Shown here: positions 1 to 9,814 of the stretch, piece by piece
Position numbering within the stretch: position 1 is the first letter of the stretch
Layout: every line of letters begins with the position of its first letter
DNA from: Aliiruegeria haliotis
Lineage (GTDB): Bacteria > Pseudomonadota > Alphaproteobacteria > Rhodobacterales > Rhodobacteraceae
Assembly (NCBI RefSeq): GCF_003003255.1
Contig: NZ_PVTD01000001.1
Location: 992,001-1,056,000 of the forward strand
Direction of reading: 5' to 3'
Length of the DNA stretch: 64,000 nt
The notes under the pieces: model-generated
Databases searched by the model: none
What the model was told of the DNA's origin: nothing
What the model saw: the letters and a program-made list of their open reading frames with translations, nothing else
Program-made: the position numbers and the translations under genes

Positions 1-810
1 GGTGCTGGATGCAACATCACCGACGCTCACCAGTTCGACGACATCGAGACCGGCAATTTCTTCATGCGCGTCGCGTTCGAGAGCGAGACCGGCGCCACGC
101 TCGACTGCCTGGAGGCCGGTTTCGAACCTGTCGCGGGACGGTTCTGCATGGCCCACAGGTTTCATGACAGCGACGCCAGGATGAAGGTCATCATCATGGT
201 CTCCCGGTTCGGGCATTGCCTGAACGACCTGCTCTACCGCTGGCGGATCGGCGCATTGCCGATCGATATCGTGGGGGTGATTTCCAATCACATGGAGTAC
301 CAGAAGGTCGTGGTGAACCATGACATTCCCTTCCACTACCTCAAGGTGACGAAGGAGACCAAATCCGCCGCCGAGGCCCGGCAGATGGCCATCGTGGAGG
401 AGACCGGCGCCGAGTTGATTGTGCTGGCGCGGTATATGCAGGTGCTGTCCGATACGATGTGTCGGACGATGTCGGGACGGATCATCAACATCCATCACTC
501 CTTTCTGCCATCGTTCAAGGGTGCGAACCCCTACAAACAGGCCTATGCGCGCGGTGTGAAATTCATCGGCGCAACCTCGCACTACGTGACGGCGGACCTC
601 GACGAGGGGCCGATCATCGAGCAGGACGTCGTGCGGCTGACCCACGCGCAATCGCCTGCCGACTACGTGACGCTGGGACGTGACGTGGAGAGCCTCGTGC
701 TCAGCCGGGCGGTCCATGCGCATATCCACCGCCGGGTATTTCTGAATGGAGGAAAAACCGTAGTGTTTCCGGCCTCGCCCGACAGCTACCGCTCCGAACG
801 GATGGGCTAG
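1..810 (+). CDS. purU: formyltetrahydrofolate deformylase (5' end outside window)
   Basis: PurU hydrolyses 10-formyl-THF to formate and THF in the cytoplasm, balancing one-carbon pools. The frame is open from base 1 (first residues GAGCNITDAHQFDD), so the N-terminus and part of the ACT domain lie upstream; 269 codons including the stop are visible. The formyltransferase-fold domain shows SRFGHCLNDLLYRW, the catalytic-loop motif INIHHSFLPSFKG and the Asp-containing DLDEGPIIEQDV. The internal ATG at 64 is not the true start. An intact family member is about 285-295 aa, so only some 20 residues are missing. Identification is firm from motifs. Confidence 0.95.
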   Translation, partial: GAGCNITDAHQFDDIETGNFFMRVAFESETGATLDCLEAGFEPVAGRFCMAHRFHDSDARMKVIIMVSRFGHCLNDLLYRWRIGALPIDIVGVISNHMEYQKVVVNHDIPFHYLKVTKETKSAAEARQMAIVEETGAELIVLARYMQVLSDTMCRTMSGRIINIHHSFLPSFKGANPYKQAYARGVKFIGATSHYVTADLDEGPIIEQDVVRLTHAQSPADYVTLGRDVESLVLSRAVHAHIHRRVFLNGGKTVVFPASPDSYRSERMG

Positions 811-1253
811 CGGCGGGGGACTGCCGCCGGTACTGCGACTCCGCCGGACCCGCTGACGCGGGCGCGGCGGCGGCTCATACCGTTGGCGATGGCGCGCCGC
901 TTGCGCGGCGCGCGGCGCTCCGGATCGACGTGAAGGCATGACCTGTCCGGGTATGCGCGTCTTTTCGCGGAAAGGATCGGCCACACGGAGGTCGCAGGGC
1001 TGCGAATGCAGTGGCTCGCGTGACTGGCAGCACTGGACTGGCAAGCGGCCGGCAGAAACTGCAGATGTGGTTCACCTTGCAGTCGGGTGTGCCGCCTACC
1101 TTCCGTGGTTGGATCCGGCCATCGCATCTGCCTGCCTGCCCGCTCGTGCTACGCGGCTGCAGTGGATAGGTCTACCCATCGGATGCGACCAACCCACTGA
1201 CGACCGCCTGCGGGATTTGGCCAGCGGGTCGTCGCGGCCCTTTCGCAGCGGGT
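811..1253. other. intergenic region between convergent purU and RND permease
   Basis: These 443 bases hold no gene I can support; the short ORFs are Arg/Ser-rich shadows. A perfect 9-bp hairpin with a TTGC loop lies at 892-913, but no T-run follows it. It could end transcription from either side. Confidence 0.5.
892..913. terminator. GC hairpin, possible bidirectional terminator
   Basis: Arms GCGCGCCGC (892-900) and GCGGCGCGC (905-913) are perfectly complementary around TTGC. It sits between convergent genes. There is no U-tract, so intrinsic termination is uncertain. Confidence 0.35.
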
Positions 1254-4200
1254 CTATTCCGGATCTGCCTCCACCGGGACCGGAGACGGGCCTTTCCCTG
1301 AGCCCCCAAGGAGGCCCTTGACCCATTCGCGCAGGTTCTGGAGCACCACGTAGAGGACCGGTACCAACACGACGCCAATCACGGTTGCCGCGAACATGCC
1401 GCCGAAGACCGCGATCCCGATGGCACGTTGGCTGGCAGCGCCGGCACCGCTGGCGGTCAGCAGGGGTACCACGCCGAGCAGGAAGCTCAGTGCCGTCATC
1501 ATGACCGCCCGGAACCGCTGGAACGCGGCTTCGGCGGCGGCCTCCCGGATACTCATGCCCGCCGCTCTTCGTTCCATGGCAAACTCGACGATCAGGATCG
1601 CGTTCTTGGCCCCGAGTCCGACAAGCATGATCATCCCGATCTGCGTATAGAGATTGATGTCGTTGCCAGTCACGGCCACGGCCACCACCGCCCCGAAGAG
1701 CGCCACCGAGACCGAAAGCAGGATCGCCACCGGCATGGTCCAGCTTTCATATTGCCCGACGAGGAACAGGTAGCCGAACAGGACAGCCATCACGAGGATC
1801 ACCTGGACGAGTCCGGCCGAGGCCTGCTGCTGCTGCGCGGTGCCCGTCCATTCATAGCTGAACCCCGGCGGCAGCGCCTCCTCGGCGGTTTCTTCCATCA
1901 CCCGGATCGCGTCGCCGGTGGACAACCCGGGCCCGGGCACTGCCGTGACCGTTGCAGACCGGAACATGTTGTAGCGGTTGAGCAGCACCGGGCCGAGGAT
2001 GTTCTCCACGTCGACCAAGGTGCCCAGCGGGACCATCTCTCCGGTGCTGGATCGCGCATACAGCCGGGAGATATCCTCGACTTGCGAACGATAATCCCCG
2101 TCGGCCTGGATCATCACCTTGTAGACACGTCCGAACAGGTTGAAATCGTTCACGTAGTAAGAGCCGAGATAGGCCTGAAGAGTCTGGAAGACCTCGGAGA
2201 TCGGCACATCCAACGTCTTTGCCTTTTCCCGGTCGAGATCGACGAAGACCTGGGGCACGTTCGCCCGGAAGGTCGTGTAGGCCTGTGCGATCTCATCGCG
2301 TTGGTTGGCCGCGTAGACAAGGCCACCGAGCGCGGCCGAGAGGTCTTGCGCGGTGCCGCCACCGGTCTGCTGCACCTTCATCTCGACGCCTGCGGACATG
2401 CCGAGGCCGGAGATCGGCGGTGGGTTGAAGGCGAGGATGGAGGCCGCGGCCTCCTGGTTCGCGATGGCCATGACCTTCGCCAGAATGGCATTTGCGCTGA
2501 GCCCCGGCGCCTTGCGGTCATCCCAGGGGTCGAGGTTCACGATGATCATGGCACCGTTGGACCCGGAGCCGCTGAGCATGCTGAACCCGTTGACAAGCAC
2601 CGTATTGACGACGCCGGGGACGTCTTCGAGCTGCGCGTTGACCCGGTCGGCCACCGTTTCCGTCCGCGCCAGCGAGGCTGCATCCGGCAGCTGTATGTCG
2701 ACGAAAAGGTAGCCGTTGTCCTCCAGTGGCAGGAAGCCCTTCGGCGTTGCGACGAACAGGCTGCCCGTTGCCATGATCACCGCCACGATCGCCACGATCG
2801 CGAGCAATGCCACCCGCACAAAGCGTTTCACGATGGCGTGGTAGCCATTCCGCATACCGCCGATGCCACGTTCGAACAGCGCGAATATGCCCTTCGGCCC
2901 GCCTTCGCGCGCCTTCAGCACGATGGCGCAGAGCGCGGGCGAAAGCGTCAGGGCATTGATCGAGGAGATCACGACGGCAACCGAGATCGTCACTGCGAAC
3001 TGCGAATAAAGGCGCCCGGTGATGCCCGGCATGAAGGTCACCGGGACGAAGACCGCCAGCAACACCAGCGTGGTCGCGATGATCGGTCCGGTGATCTGGC
3101 CCATCGCCTTGGCGGTCGCTTCCGGCGGCGAAAGCCCCTCGTCGGCGATGATCCGTTCCACGTTCTCGACCACCACGATGGCGTCGTCCACGACGATACC
3201 GATGGCCAGCACGAGGGCGAACAGCGACACTGTATTGAGGGTCATGTCAAACGCCAGCAGGAAGGCGAACGTCCCGATGAGTGACACCGGAATGGCCACC
3301 ATGGGGATCACCGTGGCGCGCCAGCTCCCGAGGAAGATGAACACGACAGCCATCACGAGGATGAAGGTCAGGATCAGGGTCGATACGACATCGTTCAAGG
3401 ATTGCTGCACGAAGTCGGTAGATTTGAAGGGCACCGCGTACTGGATATCGTCGGGAAAGACCCGCGACAGCCGCTCAAGCTCGGCCTCCACCAGTTCTGC
3501 CACCGCGAGCGCGTTTTCCCCCGGCGCCTGATAGATGGCGAGCACGGTCGCCGGCAGCCCGTCGAACCGGCCGGACGCGTTGTAGTAGTTCGCCCCGAGT
3601 TCGACCTCCGCCACATCCTTGATCCGGACGATGGAGCCCGCATCGCCGGTGCGCACGACGATATTCTCGAACTCGGTGACGCTGGTCAGACGACCCTTGG
3701 ACTTGATCGTATACTGGAACTGCTGGCTGTCCGGTGCCGGAGGCGTGCCAAGCTGCCCTGCCGAGACCTCAAGGTTCTGCTCGCGGATCGCTGCAATAAG
3801 ATCTCCCGGCGTCACGCCGAGCGAGGCCATGTTGTTCGGATCCATCCACATCCGCATCGCGTATTGGAAGTTCGTGAGCACATCCGCCTTGCCCACGCCC
3901 TTGATCCGCGCCAGCGCGTCCTTGAGATTGATCGAGGCATAGTTGGACAGGAAAACCTCGTCATACGTGCCCTCTGGCGAGTAGAGCACTGCCGTGAGGA
4001 GCATGTTTGTCGACGCCTTCTGGGTAACGACGCCGGTGGCCGTCACCTCCGACGGCAGTTGCGCCGTGGCCTGCGCCACCCGGTTCTGAACGTTCACGGA
4101 CGCGATGTCCGGATCGGTCCCGACCTCGAATGTCACTGAAAGCGAGTAGGACCCGGTATCGGTGGAATCCGACGACATGTAAATCATGTCATCGACGCCG

Positions 4201-4412
4201 TTTACCTGCGCCTCGATCGGAGCCGCCACGGTGTTCTCCACCGTTTCCGCATTGGCACCGGTGTAGCTGGCCGACACGTTCACAACCGGGGGCGTGATGT
4301 CCGGGAACTGCTCCACCGGCAGAACGGCATAGGCAATCAGGCCCATGATCGTCAGCACGGTGGAGATGACGATCGCCGTCTTGGGGCGACGGATGAAGAC
4401 CGTGGAAATCAT
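1254..4412 (-). CDS. RND efflux permease (AcrB/MexB-like, HAE1)
   Basis: This is an inner-membrane trimeric proton/drug antiporter subunit of 1052 aa, the normal family length. The N-terminus FIRRPKTAIVISTVLTIMG is the classic first membrane helix. The proton-relay aspartates are present in TM4 as GIVVDDAIVVVENVER (D409, D410). Two large periplasmic porter loops and the second helix bundle (MIMLVGLGAKNAILIVEFA) follow. It lies 4 bp downstream of its adaptor gene and is co-transcribed with it. No TolC-type outer-membrane gene or regulator adjoins, so a shared outer-membrane channel is inferred. The substrate cannot be told from sequence. Confidence 0.95.
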   Translation of the reverse strand: MISTVFIRRPKTAIVISTVLTIMGLIAYAVLPVEQFPDITPPVVNVSASYTGANAETVENTVAAPIEAQVNGVDDMIYMSSDSTDTGSYSLSVTFEVGTDPDIASVNVQNRVAQATAQLPSEVTATGVVTQKASTNMLLTAVLYSPEGTYDEVFLSNYASINLKDALARIKGVGKADVLTNFQYAMRMWMDPNNMASLGVTPGDLIAAIREQNLEVSAGQLGTPPAPDSQQFQYTIKSKGRLTSVTEFENIVVRTGDAGSIVRIKDVAEVELGANYYNASGRFDGLPATVLAIYQAPGENALAVAELVEAELERLSRVFPDDIQYAVPFKSTDFVQQSLNDVVSTLILTFILVMAVVFIFLGSWRATVIPMVAIPVSLIGTFAFLLAFDMTLNTVSLFALVLAIGIVVDDAIVVVENVERIIADEGLSPPEATAKAMGQITGPIIATTLVLLAVFVPVTFMPGITGRLYSQFAVTISVAVVISSINALTLSPALCAIVLKAREGGPKGIFALFERGIGGMRNGYHAIVKRFVRVALLAIVAIVAVIMATGSLFVATPKGFLPLEDNGYLFVDIQLPDAASLARTETVADRVNAQLEDVPGVVNTVLVNGFSMLSGSGSNGAMIIVNLDPWDDRKAPGLSANAILAKVMAIANQEAAASILAFNPPPISGLGMSAGVEMKVQQTGGGTAQDLSAALGGLVYAANQRDEIAQAYTTFRANVPQVFVDLDREKAKTLDVPISEVFQTLQAYLGSYYVNDFNLFGRVYKVMIQADGDYRSQVEDISRLYARSSTGEMVPLGTLVDVENILGPVLLNRYNMFRSATVTAVPGPGLSTGDAIRVMEETAEEALPPGFSYEWTGTAQQQQASAGLVQVILVMAVLFGYLFLVGQYESWTMPVAILLSVSVALFGAVVAVAVTGNDINLYTQIGMIMLVGLGAKNAILIVEFAMERRAAGMSIREAAAEAAFQRFRAVMMTALSFLLGVVPLLTASGAGAASQRAIGIAVFGGMFAATVIGVVLVPVLYVVLQNLREWVKGLLGGSGKGPSPVPVEADPE

Positions 4413-4416
4413 GGCA

Positions 4417-5601
4417 TCACTCCGTGGCGCTGGTGTCGGACTGGCCGTCTTCGGCCGGTGCGCTGCCCTCAGCAGGAGACCCGGCCAGCACGGACTCGAC
4501 GCTCACCCCCGGTCGCACCCTTTGCAACCCCTCGACGATGACCATTTCGCCTTCCTGCATGCCGTCTGCCACGACAACCGATGTTTCGTGTTGCCGCCCG
4601 AGTGTGATGTAGCGCTGCTCGACCAACTGGTCTGGTTTGACGATCAGAGCGAAGTCGCCGCGCTGGTCGCGCTGCACCGCCGCCAACGGGATCAGCAGCT
4701 TCTGCGACGGTTCCATCGCCTGAATGGTGACATCGATGAAGGAGCCGTCGAGGATGAACCGGCCCTCGTTTTCGAACCGCGCCCGCAGGGCAATTGTGCC
4801 GGTCGTCGGGTCGATCCGGTTGTCGATGAAAACGACGCGGCCTGCCTCCTCGAGGCGGTTGCCATTGGGCAGGGTCACGAAGACGTCCGGCGTTCTCTCA
4901 TGGAACGCCTCGTCTGTCGCGTGGGTGCCAATCTGTTCAAGCAGTGCCACGTACTGCTTCTCGGAGAGCGAGAATACCACCTCCATCGGTTGCTCACGTA
5001 CCAGCGTGACAAGCGCTGGCGTGTTCGGGCCGACGATATCGCCGACGCTGCGTTCCACGGCACCGATCCTGCCGGGGAATGGCGCGCTGATCTCGGTGTA
5101 GCTGACATCAAGCTCGGCGGCCCGGATGGCGGCCTGAGCGGCTTGCACCTCCGCCTCTGCCACCTTCTCGTTGGCGCGCGCGACATCAGCCTCGCTCTGG
5201 GGCGACGCTTGCCGGTTCACCAGTTCCTGCTTCCGTGTCAGCTCAATGCCGGCCAGCTCGAGGCTCGCCTCGGCCCGGGCGAGATCCGCCTTTCGCGCCT
5301 CCAGCGTCGCCTGATAGGCATCCGGTTCGATCCGGAACAGAAGGTCACCTTCCGCGACCGCCTGCCCGTCCCCGACCATCACATCTTGCAGGAAACCATT
5401 GACCCTGGCTACGATATCCACCTTGTCGATCGCTTCGCCCCGGCCGATGAAGCTCACCTCGTCGATCAGGTCCTCCGTGTAGGCTGCCGCCACCGAGACC
5501 TTGACCGTTGGCGCACCGTCCTGCGCCGATGCCGATACCGCGCCGGCCGCCAGGACCGTTGCGACGAGGAAGGGTTTTACGGTGCGGAAACAGGGCAGCA
5601 T
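4417..5601 (-). CDS. RND efflux periplasmic adaptor subunit
   Basis: This membrane-fusion (HlyD/AcrA-type) protein of 394 aa bridges the RND permease and an outer-membrane channel. It starts with a Sec signal (hydrophobic 9-25, then SASAQDG). The first lipoyl half follows (IVARVNGFLQDVMVGDGQAV), then an alpha-helical hairpin rich in Ala/Glu/Arg (about 100-165), the second lipoyl half (ISAPFPGRIGAVERSVGDIV), beta-barrel and membrane-proximal domains. The C-terminal 20 residues are an acidic low-complexity tail. There is no lipobox, so it is probably soluble in the periplasm or held by the complex. First gene of a two-gene operon. Confidence 0.93.
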   Translation of the reverse strand: MLPCFRTVKPFLVATVLAAGAVSASAQDGAPTVKVSVAAAYTEDLIDEVSFIGRGEAIDKVDIVARVNGFLQDVMVGDGQAVAEGDLLFRIEPDAYQATLEARKADLARAEASLELAGIELTRKQELVNRQASPQSEADVARANEKVAEAEVQAAQAAIRAAELDVSYTEISAPFPGRIGAVERSVGDIVGPNTPALVTLVREQPMEVVFSLSEKQYVALLEQIGTHATDEAFHERTPDVFVTLPNGNRLEEAGRVVFIDNRIDPTTGTIALRARFENEGRFILDGSFIDVTIQAMEPSQKLLIPLAAVQRDQRGDFALIVKPDQLVEQRYITLGRQHETSVVVADGMQEGEMVIVEGLQRVRPGVSVESVLAGSPAEGSAPAEDGQSDTSATE

Positions 5602-6060
5602 GGGCGATCCTCAGGTTGCAACGTCCCGCAGCTGCTGCGGGCATGATCCTTCATATCGTCAAAGTGCACCAAAGCAATGTCTTGACACGAAAATCCCAAG
5701 AGTCGAATGGCCGTTGTTCTGACATCCATTCAGCGCGCAAGATACCCGGTGCGGGTCGAGCACGCCGGATGCAACCGGCACTGGCGGATGAATCTGGCCC
5801 CGCCACCTTGCACAAGCGCAGACATCGAAGACAGGCCAGCAACTGAAATCAAGAGACGGGATACACCGTGACATGGCGGATCCTCCTCCAAACGATCTGC
5901 GGAGGATCGAAAACACGGGTTCAGGTCTCACCGGCGGATACCGCGATATGTCCGAACCGTTGGCGGGGGGCTCCACGAGAACACGGCGGGAACAAATCGT
6001 TAACGCGATCGCAACCCGGACAAGTTCAAACTGCTGAAAGTCAACCGATTCTCGCTGGAG
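5602..6060. other. promoter region of the RND operon
   Basis: These 459 bases hold no convincing gene. A GTTAAC palindrome (5999-6004) lies in an otherwise GC-rich stretch. No regulator gene of the TetR/MarR kind is adjacent. Confidence 0.4.
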
Positions 6061-6324
6061 TTGCCATTGCTGCCGCTGTCGAACATTCCTCGCCACATCG
6101 CGTGCTCCTGTCGCGGGGCGGCCTTGTTCCTGCTCTGTGGGCTGGTCGTCGGCCTGACAGAGGAGGAGGTCGAGGCGCGCATCACCGCGCTCCATCCCGC
6201 GGATCAGGCGTTGCTCATCGGCGGAATACTGTCAGCGTTGGCGCTGGCGACTGTCGTCTTCGGTCACTCCGGCCCCGGGGGAATTGTGGCATTCTGGGCA
6301 GCAATCGCTTTCGTCCTGCGCTAG
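6061..6324 (+). CDS. small predicted membrane protein, unknown
   Basis: An 87-aa ORF beginning with TTG (no strong ribosome site) encodes up to three hydrophobic stretches: [32 protein letters not shown] and [13 protein letters not shown]. They are separated by a short acidic/basic loop ([16 protein letters not shown]), which looks like a real cytoplasmic or periplasmic loop. Its stop overlaps the stop of rlmE by 4 bases in convergent orientation, a packing typical of real genes. The start is uncertain and could lie at TTG 6124. I do not recognise the family. Confidence 0.45.
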   Translation: MPLLPLSNIPRHIACSCRGAALFLLCGLVVGLTEEEVEARITALHPADQALLIGGILSALALATVVFGHSGPGGIVAFWAAIAFVLR

Positions 6325-7058
6325 CCGTCCGCCGCGTCGTCAGCCCTGCCCCTGAATCCTGTGGCGACGACGAACTTCTCCGAGGAGTTCGACCGGCTCG
6401 CCGGGGGTTTCACGTTCACGACTTTTTGGAAACGCTGCTTCAGCAAGGCCTGCAGGCTACCCTCCGCCCCGCCCGCCAGAACCTTTGCAACGAATGTGCC
6501 ACCGGGAGACAACACGTCGAAGGCAAGCTCCGCCGCGGCTTCGCACAATGCGATGATCCGGAGGTGATCGGTCTGCTTGTGGCCGGAGGACGCCGCTGCC
6601 ATGTCCGACATGACCACATCCGCCTCGCCGCCCAGCCAGGCCTTCACCTTGTCGTCGGCACCATCCTCGAGGAAATCCAGAACATGCAACTCGGCTCCGG
6701 CGATCGGCTCAACCTCCTGCAGGTCGACGCCAAGCACCGTTCCAACGGCCTTGCCGGACTTCTCCCCCAGCGCATTGACCCGTGTGACCGCGACCTGGCA
6801 CCAGCCTCCCGGCGCACAGCCGAGGTCGACCACGCGCGCCCCCGGCACCAGAAACCGATACTTGTCATCCAGTTCGAGGATCTTGAACGCCGCGCGGCCG
6901 CGGTACCCTTCGCGCTTTGCGCGCGCGACGTAGGGGTCGTTGAGTTGACGTTCCAGCCAAAGCGTCGAGCTCAGCTTGCGTCCGCGCGCCGACTTCACCT
7001 TGACCCGAAGGTCCCTTTGCCCGCGTCCGCTTGTCTTTTTTGCCATTTCGCGCCCCAT
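6321..7058 (-). CDS. rlmE: 23S rRNA (uridine-2'-O)-methyltransferase RlmE/FtsJ
   Basis: RlmE methylates U2552 of 23S rRNA using SAM during late 50S assembly. The protein shows a basic N-terminal rRNA-binding segment, [32 protein letters not shown], the SAM motif [15 protein letters not shown], and VVMSDMAA. About 245 aa is usual length. The ATG at 7046 ([12 protein letters not shown]) is as likely a start as 7058, since it gives the more typical N-terminus. It lies 112 bp downstream of the Ppx/GppA gene on the same strand, an arrangement often seen in Rhodobacterales, so co-transcription is likely. Confidence 0.95.
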   Translation of the reverse strand: MGREMAKKTSGRGQRDLRVKVKSARGRKLSSTLWLERQLNDPYVARAKREGYRGRAAFKILELDDKYRFLVPGARVVDLGCAPGGWCQVAVTRVNALGEKSGKAVGTVLGVDLQEVEPIAGAELHVLDFLEDGADDKVKAWLGGEADVVMSDMAAASSGHKQTDHLRIIALCEAAAELAFDVLSPGGTFVAKVLAGGAEGSLQALLKQRFQKVVNVKPPASRSNSSEKFVVATGFRGRADDAADG

Positions 7059-7170
7059 GCGTCCGCGACACCAGATTTCATGCCTGTGGCGGGGATATTT
7101 CCAGACAGACTAGGATTGCAAGGACCCATCGTGCCATTGGCCGCCATTTATCCGCCGCCAGAGGACCCGT

Positions 7171-8283
7171 TCAGAATGGCCCGTCTTCCAGAACCCCGTC
7201 GGAAGACATCTGCGCGTAAAGCAGCCCTTCACGCAGCCCGCGATCCGCAACCGACAACCGATCGGTCGGCCAGACCCGCATCAGCGCCTGCAGAATTGCC
7301 GAACCGGACATGATCAGGGATTGCCGGTCCCGGCCGATACGCGGATCGGCGCGCCGGCCGGCCTCGCCAAGTTTCAGGTAATTCGAGATCACCGTATCGA
7401 TCTGATCGGAGGTCATACGCAGGCCATCCACCTTGGTCCGATCATATCGGCGCAGCCCGAGGTGACTTGCCGCGACCGTGGTGACCGTACCGGACGTACC
7501 GATGATCTGGAACCCTTCGCGCGCCTGTTCATGGGAATACGGGGAAAACGCCGCAAGCTGCTCCTCGAAATACCAGCTCATGAGCGCGAAACGGGCGGAA
7601 TCGTCGTCGACGTCCCGGAAATGATCCTTCAGCGTGGCAACACCCAGCGGGACCGAGATCCAGTCGACCACTTTCGCGGTCGGGAACGGGTTGTCGCCAT
7701 GCGTGAACCCCTTGTGCAGTCGCATGATCGCACGCGGACGTTCTGGCCCGGGCACCCGGGACAGGTCGATCCATACCAACTCCGTCGAGCCACCACCGAT
7801 ATCCACGACAAGCAACTGCTCGGTCTTCACCGACACCAGCGGGGCACAGGATACCACCGCCAGGCGCGCTTCCTCCTCCGGCTGGATGATGTCGAGCCGC
7901 AGCCCCGTCTCTCGCCGCACAAGCCGGATGAAGTCGCGGGCATTGCGGGCCCTGCGGCAGGCCTCGGTGGCCACCAGCCGCATGCGCTGAACCTTGTGCT
8001 TCTGGAACTTGGACTTGCAGATTTTCATGGCCTGCACGGTTCGCGCCATGGAGGAACGCGACAACCGGCCACTCGCCTCCAACCCGGTGCCGAGCTGCAC
8101 CGACTTGGAGAAGCTGTCGACCACATGAAACTGCGACCCTTTCGGCTGGGCCACCAGCATGCGGCAACTGTTCGTACCGAGATCCAGCGCAGCGTAGGTC
8201 GCCACGGGATCCACAGGTTTGGGCGCGGGGGTTACAACCGCCTTGGGGAACGCGCCCGCACCGATGGGACGCTTGGGCGCCAT
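7171..8283 (-). CDS. Ppx/GppA family exopolyphosphatase / pppGpp phosphatase
   Basis: A 370-aa ASKHA-fold phosphatase that cleaves terminal phosphate from polyphosphate and/or pppGpp. Motifs visible are YAALDLGTNSCRMLVAQ (phosphate 1), ATEACRRARN, IIQPEEEARLA, VVDIGGGSTELVWID (phosphate 2) and IIGTSGTVTTVAA. The first 25 residues are a Pro/Ala-rich leader. It lacks the long C-terminal HD-like domain of E. coli Ppx, as is usual for the short alphaproteobacterial form. The start follows a good GGAGG. It is upstream of rlmE and divergent from the one-carbon operon. Which substrate dominates cannot be read from sequence. Confidence 0.9.
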   Translation of the reverse strand: MAPKRPIGAGAFPKAVVTPAPKPVDPVATYAALDLGTNSCRMLVAQPKGSQFHVVDSFSKSVQLGTGLEASGRLSRSSMARTVQAMKICKSKFQKHKVQRMRLVATEACRRARNARDFIRLVRRETGLRLDIIQPEEEARLAVVSCAPLVSVKTEQLLVVDIGGGSTELVWIDLSRVPGPERPRAIMRLHKGFTHGDNPFPTAKVVDWISVPLGVATLKDHFRDVDDDSARFALMSWYFEEQLAAFSPYSHEQAREGFQIIGTSGTVTTVAASHLGLRRYDRTKVDGLRMTSDQIDTVISNYLKLGEAGRRADPRIGRDRQSLIMSGSAILQALMRVWPTDRLSVADRGLREGLLYAQMSSDGVLEDGPF

Positions 8284-8556
8284 CTCACGCCCTCCATTTC
8301 AAGTTGGTGTCAGGGTAGCCCCCGCCCGGCCATCGCGCAACCCCGCAGCGCGCATGGGACTCATGATCATCATGCAGGATTCGACGGCGGCTACGTCTGG
8401 CCTGTCCCCTGTTGCGCCGCTATCCCTGATTTGCGTTGGCGTTTCCTGCCGGCGGTTGGTCGCAGGTGAATCCTGCGATGTCGAATTTCGCCCCTTCTTG
8501 CGGCCTTGCGCCGCGTAAAGGGGAAAGAAGAGATCTGCAGAGGACACACGAGTCAC

Positions 8557-8853
8557 ATGCCCGACGTCACCCTTGTCTACTGGCGCGACATCCCGGCCCA
8601 GGTCATCGTCGGCAAGGGCCGCCGCGGATCGAAGGCCCCGCTGCCCGAACGGTTCGAGCAGGCCATCGACCGCTGCGCCATGGCCACCGGCGCCCGGGAT
8701 TCGGATGCCTACCTGTCCGAATGGCGCAAGGCCGCGCCCTACCCTGTCGACGGCGACCCGGCCGAGGTCGCCGCATCGGAAGCCGCGCGCCTTGATGCAG
8801 AATACGACACCGACCGCCTGAAAAGCCTGATCGCCAACGCCGGATGGGATTGA
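8557..8853 (+). CDS. 'virulence factor' family small protein (PF13769-like)
   Basis: A 98-aa acidic protein (MPDVTLVYWRDIPAQVIVGK...) matching the small 'virulence factor' family that accompanies methylenetetrahydrofolate reductase in alphaproteobacteria; the family name has no proven meaning. I chose the ATG at 8557, preceded by GCAGAGGA at 8537-8544. A longer form from 8506 would add 17 non-typical residues. It is first in the operon, and the next gene starts 26 bp after its stop. The role is inferred only from conserved linkage to C1 enzymes: perhaps an assembly or regulatory partner of the MTHFR-like protein. Confidence 0.8.
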   Translation: MPDVTLVYWRDIPAQVIVGKGRRGSKAPLPERFEQAIDRCAMATGARDSDAYLSEWRKAAPYPVDGDPAEVAASEAARLDAEYDTDRLKSLIANAGWD

Positions 8854-8879
8854 CCACGGCACGCATATGGGAGGCCGCC

Positions 8880-9806
8880 ATGGCCCTGCTACCGTTCCGA
8901 AAGCGGGAAACCCGCATCGACAGCACCGCCGCACTGCAATCCTTCCTGGAGGGCTTCTCGATCGAGGTCATGCCGCGGACGGCCGCGAAGGTCGACGATT
9001 TCCGCACTCTCCTTCCCGCCGGCACCCGCGTCTACATCGCCCATATCGACGGCACACCGATCGACGACATGGTCGCGACCGCACGGCGGCTGACGTCGGA
9101 GGGCTTCCCGGTGATGCCGCATTTTCCGGCGCGGATCATCAAGGACAAGGCCACCCTTGCCGACTGGATTGCACGGTACCAGGGCGAGGCCGACGTCAAG
9201 CAGGCGCTGGTGCTGGCAGGCGGTGTCGATGCGCCGCGCGGCGATTTCGACTCTTCGATGGCGCTGTTGGAGACCGGCCTCTTCGATGCGGCAGGCTTCA
9301 CCCACCTGCACGTCGCCGGCCATCCGGAAGGCAATCGCGACATCGACCCCGACGGCGGCACCAAGATCGTGATGGACGCTCTTCGCTGGAAGCAGGAGTT
9401 TTCCAGGAACACGGATGCCAGCATGGCGATTGCCACGCAGTTTGCCTTCGAATCCGCGCCGGTGATCGCCTGGGCCGACACGCTTCGGGAGGCCGGCATC
9501 ACCCTGCCGATCCATATCGGCATTGCCGGTCCGGCGAAGTTGCAGACCATGATCAAGTTCGCCGTTGCCTGCGGTGTCGGTCCCTCGCTGCGGGTGCTCC
9601 AGCGTCGTGCGCGGGATGTGACCAAGCTGGTCATGCCTTTCGAGCCAACCGAAATCCTGAGCGAGCTCGCCCTCCACAAGGCTGCAAACCCGGAATTCAA
9701 CATCTCGCGGGTGCACTTCTTCCCGCTCGGCGGTATCAAGGCCACGGCCGGCTGGACGGCCGAACATGGCGGGGCCGCAGGTCAGGCCGCCGCCGCAACT
9801 GGCTGA
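8880..9806 (+). CDS. methylenetetrahydrofolate reductase-family protein
   Basis: A 308-aa TIM-barrel protein of the MetF superfamily, interconverting methylene-THF and methyl-THF with flavin. Recognisable elements are SIEVMPRTAAKV (catalytic Glu region), VMPHFPARI, the flavin/folate segment ALVLAGGVDAPRGDF, THLHVAGHPEGNRD, and a C-terminal ISRVHFFPLGGI. The start at 8880 has GGGAGG at 8869-8874; a start at 8844 would overlap the upstream gene. In this operon it probably oxidises methyl groups that the downstream methyltransferase delivers to THF. It is the divergent Rhodobacterales form, so a separate biosynthetic metF elsewhere is likely. Confidence 0.88.
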   Translation: MALLPFRKRETRIDSTAALQSFLEGFSIEVMPRTAAKVDDFRTLLPAGTRVYIAHIDGTPIDDMVATARRLTSEGFPVMPHFPARIIKDKATLADWIARYQGEADVKQALVLAGGVDAPRGDFDSSMALLETGLFDAAGFTHLHVAGHPEGNRDIDPDGGTKIVMDALRWKQEFSRNTDASMAIATQFAFESAPVIAWADTLREAGITLPIHIGIAGPAKLQTMIKFAVACGVGPSLRVLQRRARDVTKLVMPFEPTEILSELALHKAANPEFNISRVHFFPLGGIKATAGWTAEHGGAAGQAAAATG

Positions 9807-9814
9807 GAGCATAC

